64,000 nt of DNA from Thalassia testudinum. Lineage: Eukaryota; Streptophyta; Magnoliopsida; Alismatales; Hydrocharitaceae. The translations under genes were made by a program, and so were the position numbers. The notes below the pieces were generated by a model, which ran no database searches, was not told where the DNA came from, and saw nothing but the letters and a program-made list of their open reading frames with translations. The stretch's first letter is position 1, and every line of letters starts with the position of its first letter. The DNA is taken from positions 3,374,501 through 3,438,500 of the forward strand of contig JAZHRO010000012.1 in the NCBI GenBank assembly GCA_037157565.1, given 5' to 3'. Positions 44,641-55,952 of this stretch are shown here, piece by piece.

Positions 44641-45515
44641 TGATAGTAACAAGGAGCTCTTGAATATATTCAAGAATGTCGAGATCAATATCCCGCTCCT
44701 CGACGCTATCAAACACATACTGGCTTACGCTAAATTTTTAATGGATTTATGCACACAGAAGCGTAAGTCAAGGGAATCTGTTCTAAGGAAGGTGGTACCC
44801 TCTGAGTAGGCTAGTTCTGTTATCCTGCATCACCTTCCTCAAAAAAAGAGAGATCCAAGTGCTCCTTTGATTTCTTGTGTCATTGGAGATTAAACTTTTG
44901 ATAGGGCACTTCTGGATCTAGGTGCATCCATTAACCTAATTCCAACTTCTCTTTATGAGAAGTTTGGATTAAGTGAACTTCGGCCGACTTCAGTAACGCT
45001 GCAGTTAACAGACTGTTCGGTCAAAAATCCGAGAGGCATTATTGAAGATATTGCTGTCAAGGTTAAGGATTTCTATTTTCTTGTAGATTTCCTTATCCTT
45101 GACATGGATGTACCTGAGAATTTAAGGAACTCGCCCATCATTTTGAGGCATCCATTCCTGGCTACCGCTAAGGCCAATATTAACTGTGAGAGTGGTAGCA
45201 TGGAAATCACCTTTGGGATCAGAGATTGAAATTGGATATTTTTAAGGTGATTAACAAATTTGACGATTGTGGATTTATAGAGGAACTTGATGACGACAAC
45301 TTGAATATTGAAACATGTATGGCAATTTCTGCATTTGAAAGTTCCTCCTGCTTCGATGAATCTGACCCGCAACCCTCTATGGCAAACCCACCACATTCTG
45401 AAGAGGTTATTGATTTTGTTCACTCTCAATCTCTTCCTCTTGATGAATCTTCATTAGCATCATCCTTACCTTTAATCCTAAACCCGCCTCAGCTTGAACT
45501 GAAACCATTGCCTTA
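44641..45515 (+). pseudogene. Element M aspartic protease and linker
   Basis: Text includes KNVEINIPLLDAIKHI, the active site FDRALLDLGASINLIPTSLYEKFGLSELRPTS (44895-44990) and VKDFYFLVDFLILDMDVPENLRNSPIILRHPFLATAKANI. The catalytic Asp is kept. A stop precedes the active site (GD then TAA at 44891) and a frame change follows at about 45220. The acidic linker with FEDCGFIEELDDD-like text runs to about 45515. Confidence 0.83.
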
Positions 45516-46321
45516 GAGCCTGAAATATCAATTTTTGGGATCACAAAAGATGCTCCCTGTGATTATCAGTGCTTGATTAACTAAGGAGTAGGAGATTAAA
45601 TTGATCAAGGTCCTAAAGGAAGACAAGGAGGCAATTGGTTGGACCATTCATGACCTTACGGGAATCGAGCCATCTTACTGCAATCATAGAATATTCATGG
45701 AAGATGGATCCCTCCCTTCTCGCCAGATGCGGAGGACACTAAACCCTAATATGCGAAAAGTAGTCAAGATGTAAATTATCAAGTGGCTCGATGCAGGAAT
45801 CATTTATCTGATCTCCGACAGTCCTTGGATAAGTCCCATGCAAATTGTTCCCAAGAAAGCTGGGATTACCGTTATGACTAACGAGAAAGGTGAATCTGTC
45901 ACAACTCATTCAGCTTCCTCTTGGAGGGTCTATATCGATTACAGGAAGCTGAACACAGCCACGAAAAGGGATCATTTTCCTTTACCCTTCATCGATCAAA
46001 TCCTTGAAAGACTAGCTAGGCAAAAGTACTATTTCCAAGACGGTTACTCAGGATACAATCAAGTCCCTATCCATCCCAAGGATCAGGAAAAAATGATTTT
46101 CACCTGTCCCTACTAAACCTTTTCTTTCCGTAGGATGCCTTTCAACTTATGTAATGCACCCGCGACTTTTCTTAGGTGTATGCTAGTCATATTCTCTGAC
46201 ATGGTGGGAGAGTTTATGGAAGTCTTAATGGATGATTTCTCTCTTTTCGAAGAATTGTTTGATTCTTGCCTGGTTAATCTTGAAACAATCCTTAAAAGAT
46301 GCATCAAAACAAGATTGGTCC
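45516..46321 (+). pseudogene. Element M reverse transcriptase, first part
   Basis: The frame from 45838 holds QIVPKKAGITVMTNEKGES, SSWRVYIDYRKLNTATKRDHFPLPFIDQILERLARQK and DGYSGYNQVPIHPKDQEK. Codons are lost just before the catalytic Asp, so FLDG reads FQDG. A second frame from 46135 gives MPFNLCNAPATF and LMDDFSLFEE, a changed FMDD motif that keeps both aspartates. It is cut at 46321 by N, whose target duplication GGTCC is 46317-46321. The reading resumes at 60727. Confidence 0.87.
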
Positions 46322-46775
46322 TGATGTAAACACATTTACACTACTTAAGATGTCTATTTATGCATGTTCTTAAGCATAGGATTGCATTTCATGATATAAA
46401 TATTGCATAACATGCATCATCTTGCATTTAGAGTAGTATGAATAAAATGGAGGTTAATTGTCTCCTTTTATGTGCTTGGACAGGGCAAACATTTTATCGG
46501 GGCCTCGGATCGAAGATCCAACCATATGGATGTGATTAGGGCGACGATTGGAGTTTAATGACTCCAAGATCACCCTAATCACGCATCTGTAGCATCAGAT
46601 AGTGATCGGGGAACCCTAGAAGATCAAGGGCCAGGATGGTGTAAATCCACACTTCAAATGACAAATCCGACCGCACGGATGAATTCAGATCGACAATCGC
46701 AGCCTAACAATGCAAAAATCGAGTCAATCCTACATCTGTGGCACCATCTACAACACCTAGAAGATGGACGGCCAA

Positions 46776-46797
46776 GATGGCGCCACGTGGCACCATC
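46776..46797. promoter_or_regulatory. G-box-centred palindrome, N 5' LTR
   Basis: GATGGCGC, CACGTG and GCACCATC form a 22-bp inverted repeat with one mismatch pair. Confidence 0.6.
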
Positions 46798-46854
46798 TCG
46801 GTCGCCCAAACGGTCGCATGCAATCACTGAAGTCTCTGCATCCGCTCTCTCTCC

Positions 46855-46876
46855 GCTGTTGGATCTCGATCCAATG
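46855..46876. promoter_or_regulatory. U3 hairpin, N 5' LTR
   Basis: CTGTTGGATC and GATCCAATGG pair imperfectly around TC; decay shows against the perfect copy at 59591. Confidence 0.5.
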
Positions 46877-47327
46877 GCTGTGGACAGCTGTGCCTAAAAG
46901 CATCCACTCGACCATCAGTGCCCTGTAGCGCAGCAGTCGAAGGCGCTATCGCGAGCTGCAGCCGCGGGTTCGAGCCGCAGCGAAGGGGAGAAGGGCACGA
47001 GCGAGCGAGTGCGAGCGTGCGTCAGATCGCAATCCAACGGCCGCGCGCGCCTGATAGCGTTCACGCGCTATTGCACGTGCGACGTCACGCAGCATCGTAC
47101 ACGCTGGGCGGGAGCGCAGCAGCGGGCGAAGGCACATCTTAAGCCGTCCGATCTCGCTGTGGATGGATGAACGTGGGCAGGCGTTGAGAGTGGGCAGCTG
47201 AGGAGGCGCGATGGGGAGCTCCCACTACACCCACGTTGGGGCTTTAGTGACGATTTTATCCGTCACTAAAGACCCCTTATTTAATGTTTTAAAGATGTAA
47301 TGACTAATTTGCTACCACTCCTTGCAA

Positions 47328-47336
47328 CTATAAAAG
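47328..47336 (+). promoter_or_regulatory. TATA box, N 5' LTR
   Basis: CTATAAAAG is followed by GAGCCCCCCTCC and a CT-rich stretch, a usual plant LTR promoter layout. Confidence 0.7.
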
Positions 47337-47740
47337 GAGCCCCCCTCCACACGAAATTCTCATCCCCTCCTCTTCTCTACCTCTCCAAAGCTCAAGAAAA
47401 GCTTGTCTCACACCCGGGATGCTCCTCGCGAGATAAAGTCCAAATTTTCGTCCCCCTTCGGAAGTGGATCCCGCGACGATGACGGCGTGCTACTCCGTTC
47501 TCGTTCTTCTGCTTCGTCCTCCTTCAGCCTGCTCCGTCCTCCTTCGTCCAGGCGTCATCCCGTCCGGCTCGTCCTCCAAGCAATCGTCGAGGAGGATAAC
47601 TTCTCTCTTCCATTCTTCTTTACAGCTTTTCTAATGTAGAATTTTTCTGCTTTCTAGTGTAGCCGATTGCCCGCTTTTTAGTGTAATTTTTATTTGGTTT
47701 GATTGTAGAAACATTTTGAAATATTGAATGCATGTTCCCT

Positions 47741-47764
47741 TTCTCTCTCTCTCTCCCTCTCTCT
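47741..47764. repeat. CT microsatellite in N 5' LTR
   Basis: A run of CT units in the R-U5 region; the same run stands at 60476 in the 3' LTR. Confidence 0.8.
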
Positions 47765-47991
47765 TCCTTTTAGTCTGATGCTTCATTGTAATTATATCGC
47801 ATCGCTTTTCAAAAATTCTAAAAAAAATATAATTGCGAATATAGATCGACGTAGCCTCCCTATGTTCGACCCGGAATTCAAATTTCGGTATAAATTTTAT
47901 TTGTTGAACATGAATTCTTTGCTTTCAAGCTGCAACGACAGGTTTTCCAAAATCAAACACATTAGCGTAGCAACTCGTAAGTTCAACATTT

Positions 47992-48009
47992 TGGCACCAT
48001 TGTCGGGGA
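47992..48009 (+). other. Primer binding site of N
   Basis: TGGCACCATTGTCGGGGA stands 3 nt after the LTR end. It is tRNA-Asp type with two transitions. Confidence 0.8.
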
Positions 48010-49206
48010 GGCAACGATTCCCGATCTTCTTTTCGCATTTCTTGCACTTTATTATTTTCTAACTTGCTTTCTCTTGTGTCTATTGTTTTGCAGAGACCTC
48101 CATCAAGGAATCAACAAGCGGTAGACTGGAGTAAAGTGCAGTTGAAGACAACTGTAAGTGCTCCCCATTCTTTCCCCCATCCATAGATTTCATTTGCCAC
48201 ATTAAATCTAAATTCCAATTAACCTAGGTGTTTGCATAAATCCTAGGAATAGTTTGGTTGTTTAGATTTCCACTCACATTCATTCCACCCTCATTCATAA
48301 AAAAAATAACAAAAAGATAATCTTGTGGGGTAATTTTCAACAAACACACAACACACACCCACATTCAAGGCACTTAATCAACTTGATTTGTTTCTACTCA
48401 ACTGGGTTCCGATTTGTGGAACCGGTACACACAAAGCAACACATAACAGAGTAGAAATCATTCTAGGTTAACCATCATTGAGTGCCTAACTTAGTGGTGC
48501 AATTGTGACAAATTGTTTGAGTTGTTTGGGCTGCACCACTCTATTTAAAATCAACTCATCAAGTAGCTCCTCCTTAGGGTTTTCAATCTAGGTATATTCC
48601 AGGCACTCCACTTTCTTTCTGATTTTAAAGAAAAACAATCTTCACCCATGTTTTACAACTTGGTTTGCCTAGAAACTTGATTGCAATTCACCTAATTTGA
48701 AACCCTAAAAGCTACTTAAGCAAGATTTGAACATTAAAATTCACGCATTATAAATAATCTTACTTGAAAACCCTAGTTGTGCACGCACTTACACAAATCT
48801 TAATCAATCATTAAGGGTACAACCCATTTTAAGGGCCCATCACATTCCATAAGCACCACAATCCCAGGCCTTAAGGTCTGATTCGCTCTTCAGGGCCTAG
48901 TCTAAGATTGCTTTTGATTAACCTACTTGTACTAATTAATCTGATGTCTAGCTAGGGGAGTAGCATCAAACGATCGCGGCTGGGGTGTACACTAGGAACC
49001 GGAGGCGAAAGCCGAAGGAAGAACCTTCTCCCCAGTCCCTCCTTCTAACTGGTTGGATTAAACAAACGCAAGTAGAGTAAATAATTTATAGTCTTAAGGC
49101 AGGTTTTGGGAGTTAGTAGATCCTTAGGCTACCCCACTTAAGGACAGCCTTGTTTTGTTGTGTTGCAGGATCCCTATCCCCAGTCCTTCTGACCTTCTCC
49201 TAGTTT
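48010..49206 (+). other. Untranslated leader of element N
   Basis: This is a non-coding leader matching M 41497-42715 (GGTAGACTGGAGTAAAGTGC, CTAGCTAGGGGAGTAGCATC). No coding frame is supported. Confidence 0.7.
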
Positions 49207-50960
49207 ATGCTAGGAAGATGGTCATTGAATCCCCGATTGGAAGGACCATTAGAACATTCTAGGAGGCGCAAATTGGATTTTGGTCAATTTGATCCCATGG
49301 CCGAACAACAGCCTCCTCTGCTTGGAAATCCACAAGAAGAATTTCGAAGGCAGCTGGAACAAATGCAGAGAATGTAGGAATGGTTCCAGAGAATGCAGGG
49401 CGCTCAGCCTTTGAAGGATTTTTATGATCCTTCAAATTATGGGAACGTCCCGACGTCTAGATTCCAACCGGTGACGTAGAAATCAAGCCCCAGGTGTTAA
49501 GCCTGATTAAACATTATCATGGGCTTGGCTCCAAAGATCCGTTTCAGCACTTGGAGGACTTGACCACTTTGGTCCAGACCACTAAGGCTCGAAATGTAAA
49601 CGAGGAGCAAATGATCATGAGGCTCTTCCCCCACTCTCTTAGGGATAAGGCCGCGCATTGGTATAGGACAATAGGAAGACCAATTACAACTTGGAATGAG
49701 TTGAAATCGGCCTTTCTGAAGAAATTCTTCCCAGTCGGTCGTACCAATTCTTTGAGACGGGCAATCACTACCTTTACCCAGTGGCCGGGGGAGCAATTTC
49801 ATGTGGCCTGGGAGCGATTCCAGGACTTATTGCAGAGGTGTCCAAACCACGAGGTGCTGAAATGGCAACTCGTGCAGATCTTCTATCATGGGTTGACTGA
49901 GCAACTTAGAAATCATGTGGATGCTTCTTGTGGAGGCAATTTCCTCAATAAAGATGCAGATAGTGCAGATGATTTATTTGAGGAAATGAGTGAGAATTCA
50001 ATTAATCATGCCTCCATTGATACTTTCAACCGGTCCCAGCAACCCAGATCAAATGTCAATGAAGTTCATGACTCTCATTCATTTGATATGGAATTGATTT
50101 GCAACAAACTTGATAAGGTGGACTTGGTTGCTAAAAGAATGGAAGAATGGATGGCTGGCAATTCTATAAACAACTCTCGATCCACTCAATTCCAAAATTC
50201 GGGATTCCATTCCTTACGAGCTCCTTCTGGAAGGGAGTTCGTAAATCAACTCGATGCGGCTCAACCTGTGAGTCAGCATTTTTTGGAACCCCACGGGTTC
50301 CAAACTGGGGCCTTTGATCCCAGTTTTTCTGATCCTTCCCTTTCTTTCTCTCCATCCTCACCTTATGAGGATGCCTGCGCTATACAAGAGAATGTTAGAT
50401 TCAACCCCTACTCGAATGCATATAATCCAGGTTGGAGAAACCACCCTAACTTCTCTTGGAAAAATCTGGGGCAATTGACCCAATTTCGACCCAGCAATTA
50501 TGCTCCGCAACGACCAATGGGTCAGGGTCAAGTATATACTCAGTTGCCTCCGAAGCAGGTCAATCAGCCAACTTGGAATGTCCATCAACCCGCAAGGCAG
50601 GCTGATTTGAACCGTCAAATGGTAGAGATGCGAGGATCTATGCTTCAGCTCATGCAGCAAATGAAAAACTCACTGGACAACTAGCAATCCGGGCTCATTG
50701 CTAACTCTCATCAACCCGGATCTCTACCATCCCAACCCGTACCCAACCCGCGAAATATTATGCATTTGGGCAATCAAGCCCAAGGGTACGAAAATCAAAG
50801 GGACTCACACACACATGCTCAGGTGGTTGAGCAGGGTTCCTCGTCTTCTTCTTCTGCAAATCAACAATTCATGGTCAATCAAGCCCCTTAAATCTTTCCT
50901 AACTCTCCCCAAGACCCAAATTCTTACACATCTACAAATTCTGTCACTTTAAGGAGTGGT
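49207..50960 (+). pseudogene. gag: Element N gag, near-intact central frame
   Basis: The start MLGRWSLNPRLEGPLEHSRRRKLDFGQFDPMAEQQPP is followed by one stop (QRM then TAG) and a 1-nt deletion near 49440. From 49494 a 396-codon frame is open. It covers the capsid core LIKHYHGLGSKDPFQHLEDLTTL, RDKAAHWYRTIGRPITTWNELKSAFLKKFFP, KWQLVQIFYHGLTEQLRNHVDASCGGNFLNKD and ADDLFEEMSENSINHAS. It continues through the KLDKVDLVAKRMEEWM helix and the Gln/Pro-rich tail to a stop at 50684, where TTG has become TAG. The remaining tail (NSVTLRSGKKT, about 50935) is out of frame. No CCHC zinc knuckle is seen. Confidence 0.92.
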
Positions 50961-51760
50961 AAGAAGACTCAGGATCCACAACCACACTATTCTGATCTTT
51001 TGAATCCTGAAGAACCTGAGGAGAGAGAGGAGAATTCTAGAGGAGAAATCAAGGCTCAGGAACCTGATTCCAAAGATCTGACTCATGTTCCTTTTCCTGA
51101 AGCCTTAACCAAATCAAAGAAGAAGAAGTCTGTTGATAGCAATGAGGAGCTTCTGAATCTATTTAGGAATGTTGAGATCAATATCCCGCTCCTTGATGCT
51201 ATCAAGCACATACCGGCTTACGCAAGATTTTTAAAGGAATTATGTACTCAAAAGCGTAAGTCGAGAGAATTTGTTCCGAGGAAGGTGGTACTCTCTGAGC
51301 AGGCTAGTTCTGTTGTCCTGCACTACCTCCCTCAGAAAAAGAGAGATCCTGGTGCTCCATTGATTTCTTGCATTATCGGAGATACACATTTGATAGAGCA
51401 CTTTTGGATCTCGGTGCATCCATCAACCTAATTCCGACTTCTCTCTACGAGAAGTTTGGGTTAGGTGAACTTCGGCCAACTTCAGTAACGCTACAGTTAG
51501 CAAACCGTTTGGTCACAAACCCGCGAGGCATTATTGAAGATGTTATAGTTAAGATCAAGGATTTCTATTTTCCTGTAGATTTCCTTGTCCTTGACATGGA
51601 TGTACCTGATAATCTGAGGAACACGCCCATCATTCTGGGGCGTCCGTTCCTGGCTACCGCAAAGGCCAACATTAATTGTGAAAGCGGTAGCATGGAAATC
51701 GCCTTTGGGGACCAACGAATGAAATTGGATATTTTTAAGGCAATCAACAAATTTGAGGAT
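50961..51760 (+). pseudogene. Element N aspartic protease
   Basis: A first frame (51000-51431) covers NEELLNLFRNVEINIPLLDAIKHIPAYARFLKELCTQKRK and the region before the active site. A 1-nt deletion near 51380 moves the active site, FDRALLDLGASINLIPTSLYEKFGLGELRPTS, into the next frame (open 51368-52168, catalytic Asp at its residue 14). VIVKIKDFYFPVDFLVLDMDVPDNLRNTPIILGRPFLATAKANINCESGS completes the domain. Apart from the shift the protease is whole. Confidence 0.9.
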
Positions 51761-52960
51761 TGTGGATTTATTGAGGAACTTGATGAGGATAATGATAATA
51801 TTGAAACTTGTTTGACAGTTTCTTCAATCGAAAGTTCCTCTTTGGATGATGAATTTGATCCGCAACCCTCTTTGGCTGACCTGACATCTTCGGAAGAGGT
51901 TACTGATTTTGTTCACTCACAACCTCTTCCTCTTGTTGAATCTTCAGCATCTACCCTACTAGCAATCATCAACCCACCCCAGCTTGAATTGAAACCATTG
52001 CCCGAGAATTTGAAATATCAATTTTTAAGACCTCAGAATACGCTCCCTATGATTATCAGTGCTAAATTGACAAAGGAGCAAGAGATTAAATTGATCAAGG
52101 TCCTAAAGGAACATAAGGAGGCAATTGGTTGGACCATTCATGACCTCAGGGGGATCGAGCCATCTTAGTGTAATCAAAGAATATTTTTGGAAGATGGATC
52201 CCGCCCTTCTTGCTAGATGCAGAGGAGATTGAATCCAAATATGCGAGAAGTGGTCAAAATGGAAATCATCAAGTGGCTTGATGCAGGAATTATTTATCCA
52301 ATCTCCGATAGTCCTTGGGTAAGTCCCATTCAAATTATTCTAAAGAAAGCCGAGATTACCGTTGTGACTAACGAGAGAGGAGAATCTGTCACAACTCGTT
52401 CAGCTTCCTCTTGGAGGGTTTGTATTGATTACAGGAAGTGAACACAGCCACTAAAAAGGATCATTTTCCCTTACCCTTCAACGATCAAATCTTGGAAAAA
52501 TTAGCTGGGCAGAAGTACTTCTGTTTTCTTGATGGCTACTCGGGATACAACCAAGTTCCTATCCATCTCGAGGATCAGGAAAAAACTACTTTCACCTATC
52601 CCTACGGAACCTTTGCTTTTCGTAGGATGCCTTTCGGGTTATGCAATGCACCTGCGACTTTTCAAAGGTGTATGCTAGCCATATTTTCTGACATGGTGGG
52701 AGAGTTTATGGAAGTCTTCATGGATGATTTCTCTATTTTCGGAGAATCATTTGACTCTTGTTTGGCTAATTTGGAAATGATTCTTAAGCGATGTATCAAG
52801 ACAAGACTGGTCCTTAGCTGGGAAAAGAGTCATTTCATGACACAAGAGGGCATCGTTTTGGGTCATGTAATCTCTGAACGGGGAATTGAAGTGGATAAAG
52901 CTAAGGTTGATGCTATCGCTAAACTTCCTCCTCCCACATCTGTTAAACAAATTAGATCAT
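51761..52960 (+). pseudogene. Element N reverse transcriptase
   Basis: The acidic linker and RT N-terminus (LKEHKEAIGWTIHDLRGIEPS) end in a stop at 52168. A short frame (52217-52441) reads VVKMEIIKWLDAGIIYPISDSPWVSP and WRVCIDYRK. From 52438 a 246-codon frame holds the catalytic core: FLDGYSGYNQ (Asp 32), RMPFGLCNAPATFQRC and FMDDFSIFGESFDSC (Asp 96 and 97). It then passes into the connection. All catalytic aspartates are present; the breaks lie before the core. Confidence 0.92.
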
Positions 52961-53520
52961 TTCTTGGCCATGTGGGATTTTATCGAAGATTCATCAAGGA
53001 TTTCTCGAAGGTTGCTCATCCTTTAAGCAATCTTCTTGCCAAAGAAACACCGTTTGTTTTTGACGAATCATGCCGAAAGGCATTTGATTTCCTGAAAATG
53101 GCAGTCACCTATGCTCCAATTTTGCAACCACCAATTTGGATAGCCCCTTTTGAGATCATGACCGACGCTTCTGATTAAGCAGTCGGGGCTATCCTAAGTT
53201 AGAAAATTGATCGAAAGCCCTCTGTCATCTACTACTCTAGTAAAACTCTGGATGAAGCCCAGAGGAATTACACTGTTACTGAAAAGGAATTACTAGCTGC
53301 AGTATTTGCTTTAGAAAAATTCAAGGCTTATCTCTTAGGGTCTCATGTTATCATTTATACTGACCTCTCAGCCTTGAGACATCTCTTGGCTAAAAAGGAT
53401 GCTAAACCCCGGCTTATTCGTTGGATTCTTCTTCTTCAAGAATTTGATCTTGAAATCAAGGATAAAATCAGGGTACAAAATGTGGTGGCGGATCATTTAT
53501 TGAGACTCCTAGGTGATTCT
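52961..53520 (+). pseudogene. Element N RNase H and connection
   Basis: GHVGFYRRFIKDFSKVAHPLSNLLAKE is followed by EIMTDASD, where TAT has become TAA, so the frame stops in the first catalytic motif (53178). Further text reads YYSSKTLDEAQRNYTVTEKELLAAVFALEKFKAYLLGSHVIIYTD and MRHLLAKKDAKPRLIRWILLLQEFDLEIKDK, ending NVVADHLLRLLGD. All motif residues remain apart from the two nearby stops (53178 and about 53200). Confidence 0.88.
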
Positions 53521-54882
53521 TCTTGCTTGGACATTCCGATTGCTAATACTTTTCTGGACGAAACCATTCTTACAGTTTTAGGTGTCTACACCCCATGGTT
53601 TGCTGACATTGTTAACTATTTGGCCGTTGGTCAAATCCCCCAAGATTGGACCAAGCAACAATGGGATAGACTCAAATCTGAGGCCAAATACTACTTCTGG
53701 GAGGACCCTAAACTGTATCGCATCGGCTCTGATCAGATTATTTGACGATGTATACCGGAGAATGAATTCAACAGTATACTCGAGTTCTACCATGCATCTG
53801 GGTGTGGTGGACATTTCTCTGGGAAAAAGACAGCTGCAAAAATCTTGCAATCTGGCTTCTATTGGCCGTCTTTATTCAAGGATGCCCAGGATTTTTCAAG
53901 GTCATGTTCTCGATGTCAGGCACTCGAGAGCATAACTAAGAGAGACATGATGCCCCTAAACCCTATTCTTCCTGTCGAAATTTTCGATGTTTGGGGCATC
54001 GATTTCATGGGACCCTTTATCCCTTCATTTGGACATCAATACATTCTTGTTGCTGTTGATTATGTGTCCAAATGGATTGAGGCGATTCCCACCCGAACCA
54101 ATGACCACAAGGTGGTCATCAATTTTGTTAAGAAAAATATCTTTAGTAGGTTCGGGATTCCGAGGGCTATCATCAGTGATGGTGGCACTCATTTTACTAA
54201 TGCCCAATTGCAGAATTTATTGGCCAAATACAGGGTTAATCACCGAATTTCCACACCTTAACATCCCCAGACGAATGGACAAGTCGAGATCTCCAATCGA
54301 GAGATCAAGAACATTCTGCAAAAAATGGTTAGGCCTGATCGCAAGGATTAGACTCAAAAGCTTGAGGACGCTCTTTGGGCCTACCGTACGGCATATAAAT
54401 CGCCCATCGGCATGTCTCCATTCCGTTTGGTGTATGGAAAGGCGTGCCATCTACCTATAGAGATTAAACACAGGGCATTCTGGGTAATCAAACAATGCAA
54501 TTTAGATCTGAATCTAGCTGAGAAGACCAGGAAACTCCAACTATCTGAGTTGGAGGAGCTTAGAAATGATGCTTATGAGAATGCCAAGATCTACAAGGCT
54601 CAGACCAAAGCTCTACATGATCAATTGATTTCCTGCAAGAGCTTTGAACCAAACCAGAAGGTCTGGTTATTCGATTCTAAACTTAAGCTCTTTCCTGGCA
54701 AACTTAGATCTAAATAGAATGGCCCATTCTTAATTGATCAGATTTTTCCAAATGGTGCCGTTCAGATTTCTGACCCAAAGACGGGTAACACATTTAAAGT
54801 CAACGGTCAACGTTTGAAGCCTGTTGTTGACCGTACTCTTCCAGAACCTATCTCAGACTCTGTTGCTCTAGCCATTCTGTGA
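53521..54882 (+). pseudogene. Element N integrase, broken
   Basis: The N-terminal zinc domain reads [25 protein letters not shown] and RSCSRCQ, so the His-His-Cys-Cys set is complete. Core motifs are WGIDFMGPF (about 53990), ISDGGTHF (about 54170) and [13 protein letters not shown] (about 54280), giving three catalytic acids. Stops occur at about 53743 (before RCIPENE), 54260 (STP then TAA) and 54348. The C-terminal part from 54412 ([43 protein letters not shown]) has one more stop at 54717 before FKVNGQRLKPVVDRTLPEPISDSVALAIL and the natural stop at 54880-54882. Confidence 0.9.
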
Positions 54883-55641
54883 CTTCTTCGGTTGGACTTC
54901 GCCTAGCTGACGGCATTAAACTCAGCAGTTGTACATATGACACAAGGCTGATACAAGCTTCATATTCAGGTGACATCTTTCATATTCTACCCTTTCTTTC
55001 ATGTCGCTTTTTCAATGAGGACATTGCATCAGCTAGGCATGGGGGGGTGGATTTATTTTTAATTATTTGGTCAGCTTTGTGAAATTCATGTAAATTGTTT
55101 ATAAAAAAAAAGAAAAAAAAATCAAAATTAGGAAGGATTATTTGGACATTAGGACTTTTCAATCCTAAGAAATTTTACATTAGGATCTGAACACAAAGAC
55201 CCTTCAGGTCTTTGGACTTAATTAGCCCGTGTATCTACTAAAATGTGGATTTGTCTTTCGAGTCCTTGCCATCTTAATTCTATCGTAATTAGAATAAATA
55301 AGTTTGGGTGATAAGTACACAACTTATCAACACAGCCTCTGATTTGAGGGAATTTCTGAGTTTTAAGCATCTACACACTTTCTTTGCACTGACTCATTGT
55401 TCGGCGATTCTAACGAAAATTGGGTAGTTAATGAACCTTCTAGGGTGATATGGCTGGCAAGTTATCGTGGGTAACAGCCCATAGGTAGGTTGTCCAGAGC
55501 CCAGTCACTGGACCTTTCTCTTTTTCCTACCCTTAGGTAAATCTTAGACCAGGGAAGCCACCTACTTAAAAAAAAAAGAAAAAAAAAGAAAAAAGAAATG
55601 GAGAAAAGAAAAAAAAATGAAATAAGGCACACTTCGCTACA
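54883..55641 (+). other. Element N 3' non-coding region, first part
   Basis: It starts after the integrase stop and matches M 61872-62500 (CTGACGGCATTAAACTCA, TCAGGTGACATCTT, CAAGTTATCGTGGGTAAC). It contains the internal polypurine tract (55036-55050) and an A-rich run near 55570-55615. It is interrupted at 55641 by a solo LTR. No envelope-like gene is seen. Confidence 0.7.
55036..55050 (+). other. Internal polypurine tract of N
   Basis: GGCATGGGGGGGTGG follows ATGAGGACATTGCATCAGCTA, about 150 bp after the integrase stop. It is nearly identical to M 62028-62042. Confidence 0.7.
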
Positions 55642-55878
55642 TGTTGACGTGATTCTCGATCATGTTTTAACAGTTAATTACGTCGTAGTATAGGTGATCA
55701 AGCGTCGTCAACAAATAAAAGTTTTATTACTCGAAAACCTAAGTATCCGAGGTCGAACACAGGGAGCAATTGGAATTTATTACTAATCTCAAGAATGAAC
55801 ACTTTAATTACTCAAAACTTTAATTCAAATGTAAATGCATGAGTTTGAAAAATAATTGTGGTAAAAAGAAGAAATTGG

Positions 55879-55904
55879 ACGTCTGATCCCATGATCAGAC
55901 GTCT
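55879..55904. repeat. Perfect inverted repeat with GACGTC ends
   Basis: GACGTCTGATC and GATCAGACGTC flank CCAT, 11-bp perfect arms. The same word, AGACGTCTGAT, is repeated in the unrelated-looking LTR at 63150-63182. Confidence 0.7.
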
Positions 55905-55930
55905 TAAAAATATGTTTCCCTTCTTTTATT

Positions 55931-55952
55931 CTTCTTCTTCTTCTTCTTCTTT
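55931..55952. repeat. CTT microsatellite
   Basis: Seven or so CTT units within the solo Q LTR; it creates Ser/Phe/Leu-rich frames (55858-56350) that are not genes. Confidence 0.8.

Larger units (their letters stand above)
46322..47988 (+). repeat. Element N 5' LTR (family G)
   Basis: This 1,667-bp LTR starts TGATGTAAACACATTTACAC and ends GTTCAACA. U3 has a G-box palindrome (46776-46797), a hairpin near 46855, and a GC-rich block with CpG runs (46940-47110). The TATA box is at 47328, followed by a CT-rich start. U5 has CGTAGCCTCCCTATGTTCGA. Confidence 0.93.

Noticed and set aside
46918..47142. GC-rich CpG block with open frames in the N LTR (also 59691-59933)
   Set aside because: The frames are not the same in the two LTR copies and have no recognisable domain. 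It is most likely a CpG-rich part of U3.
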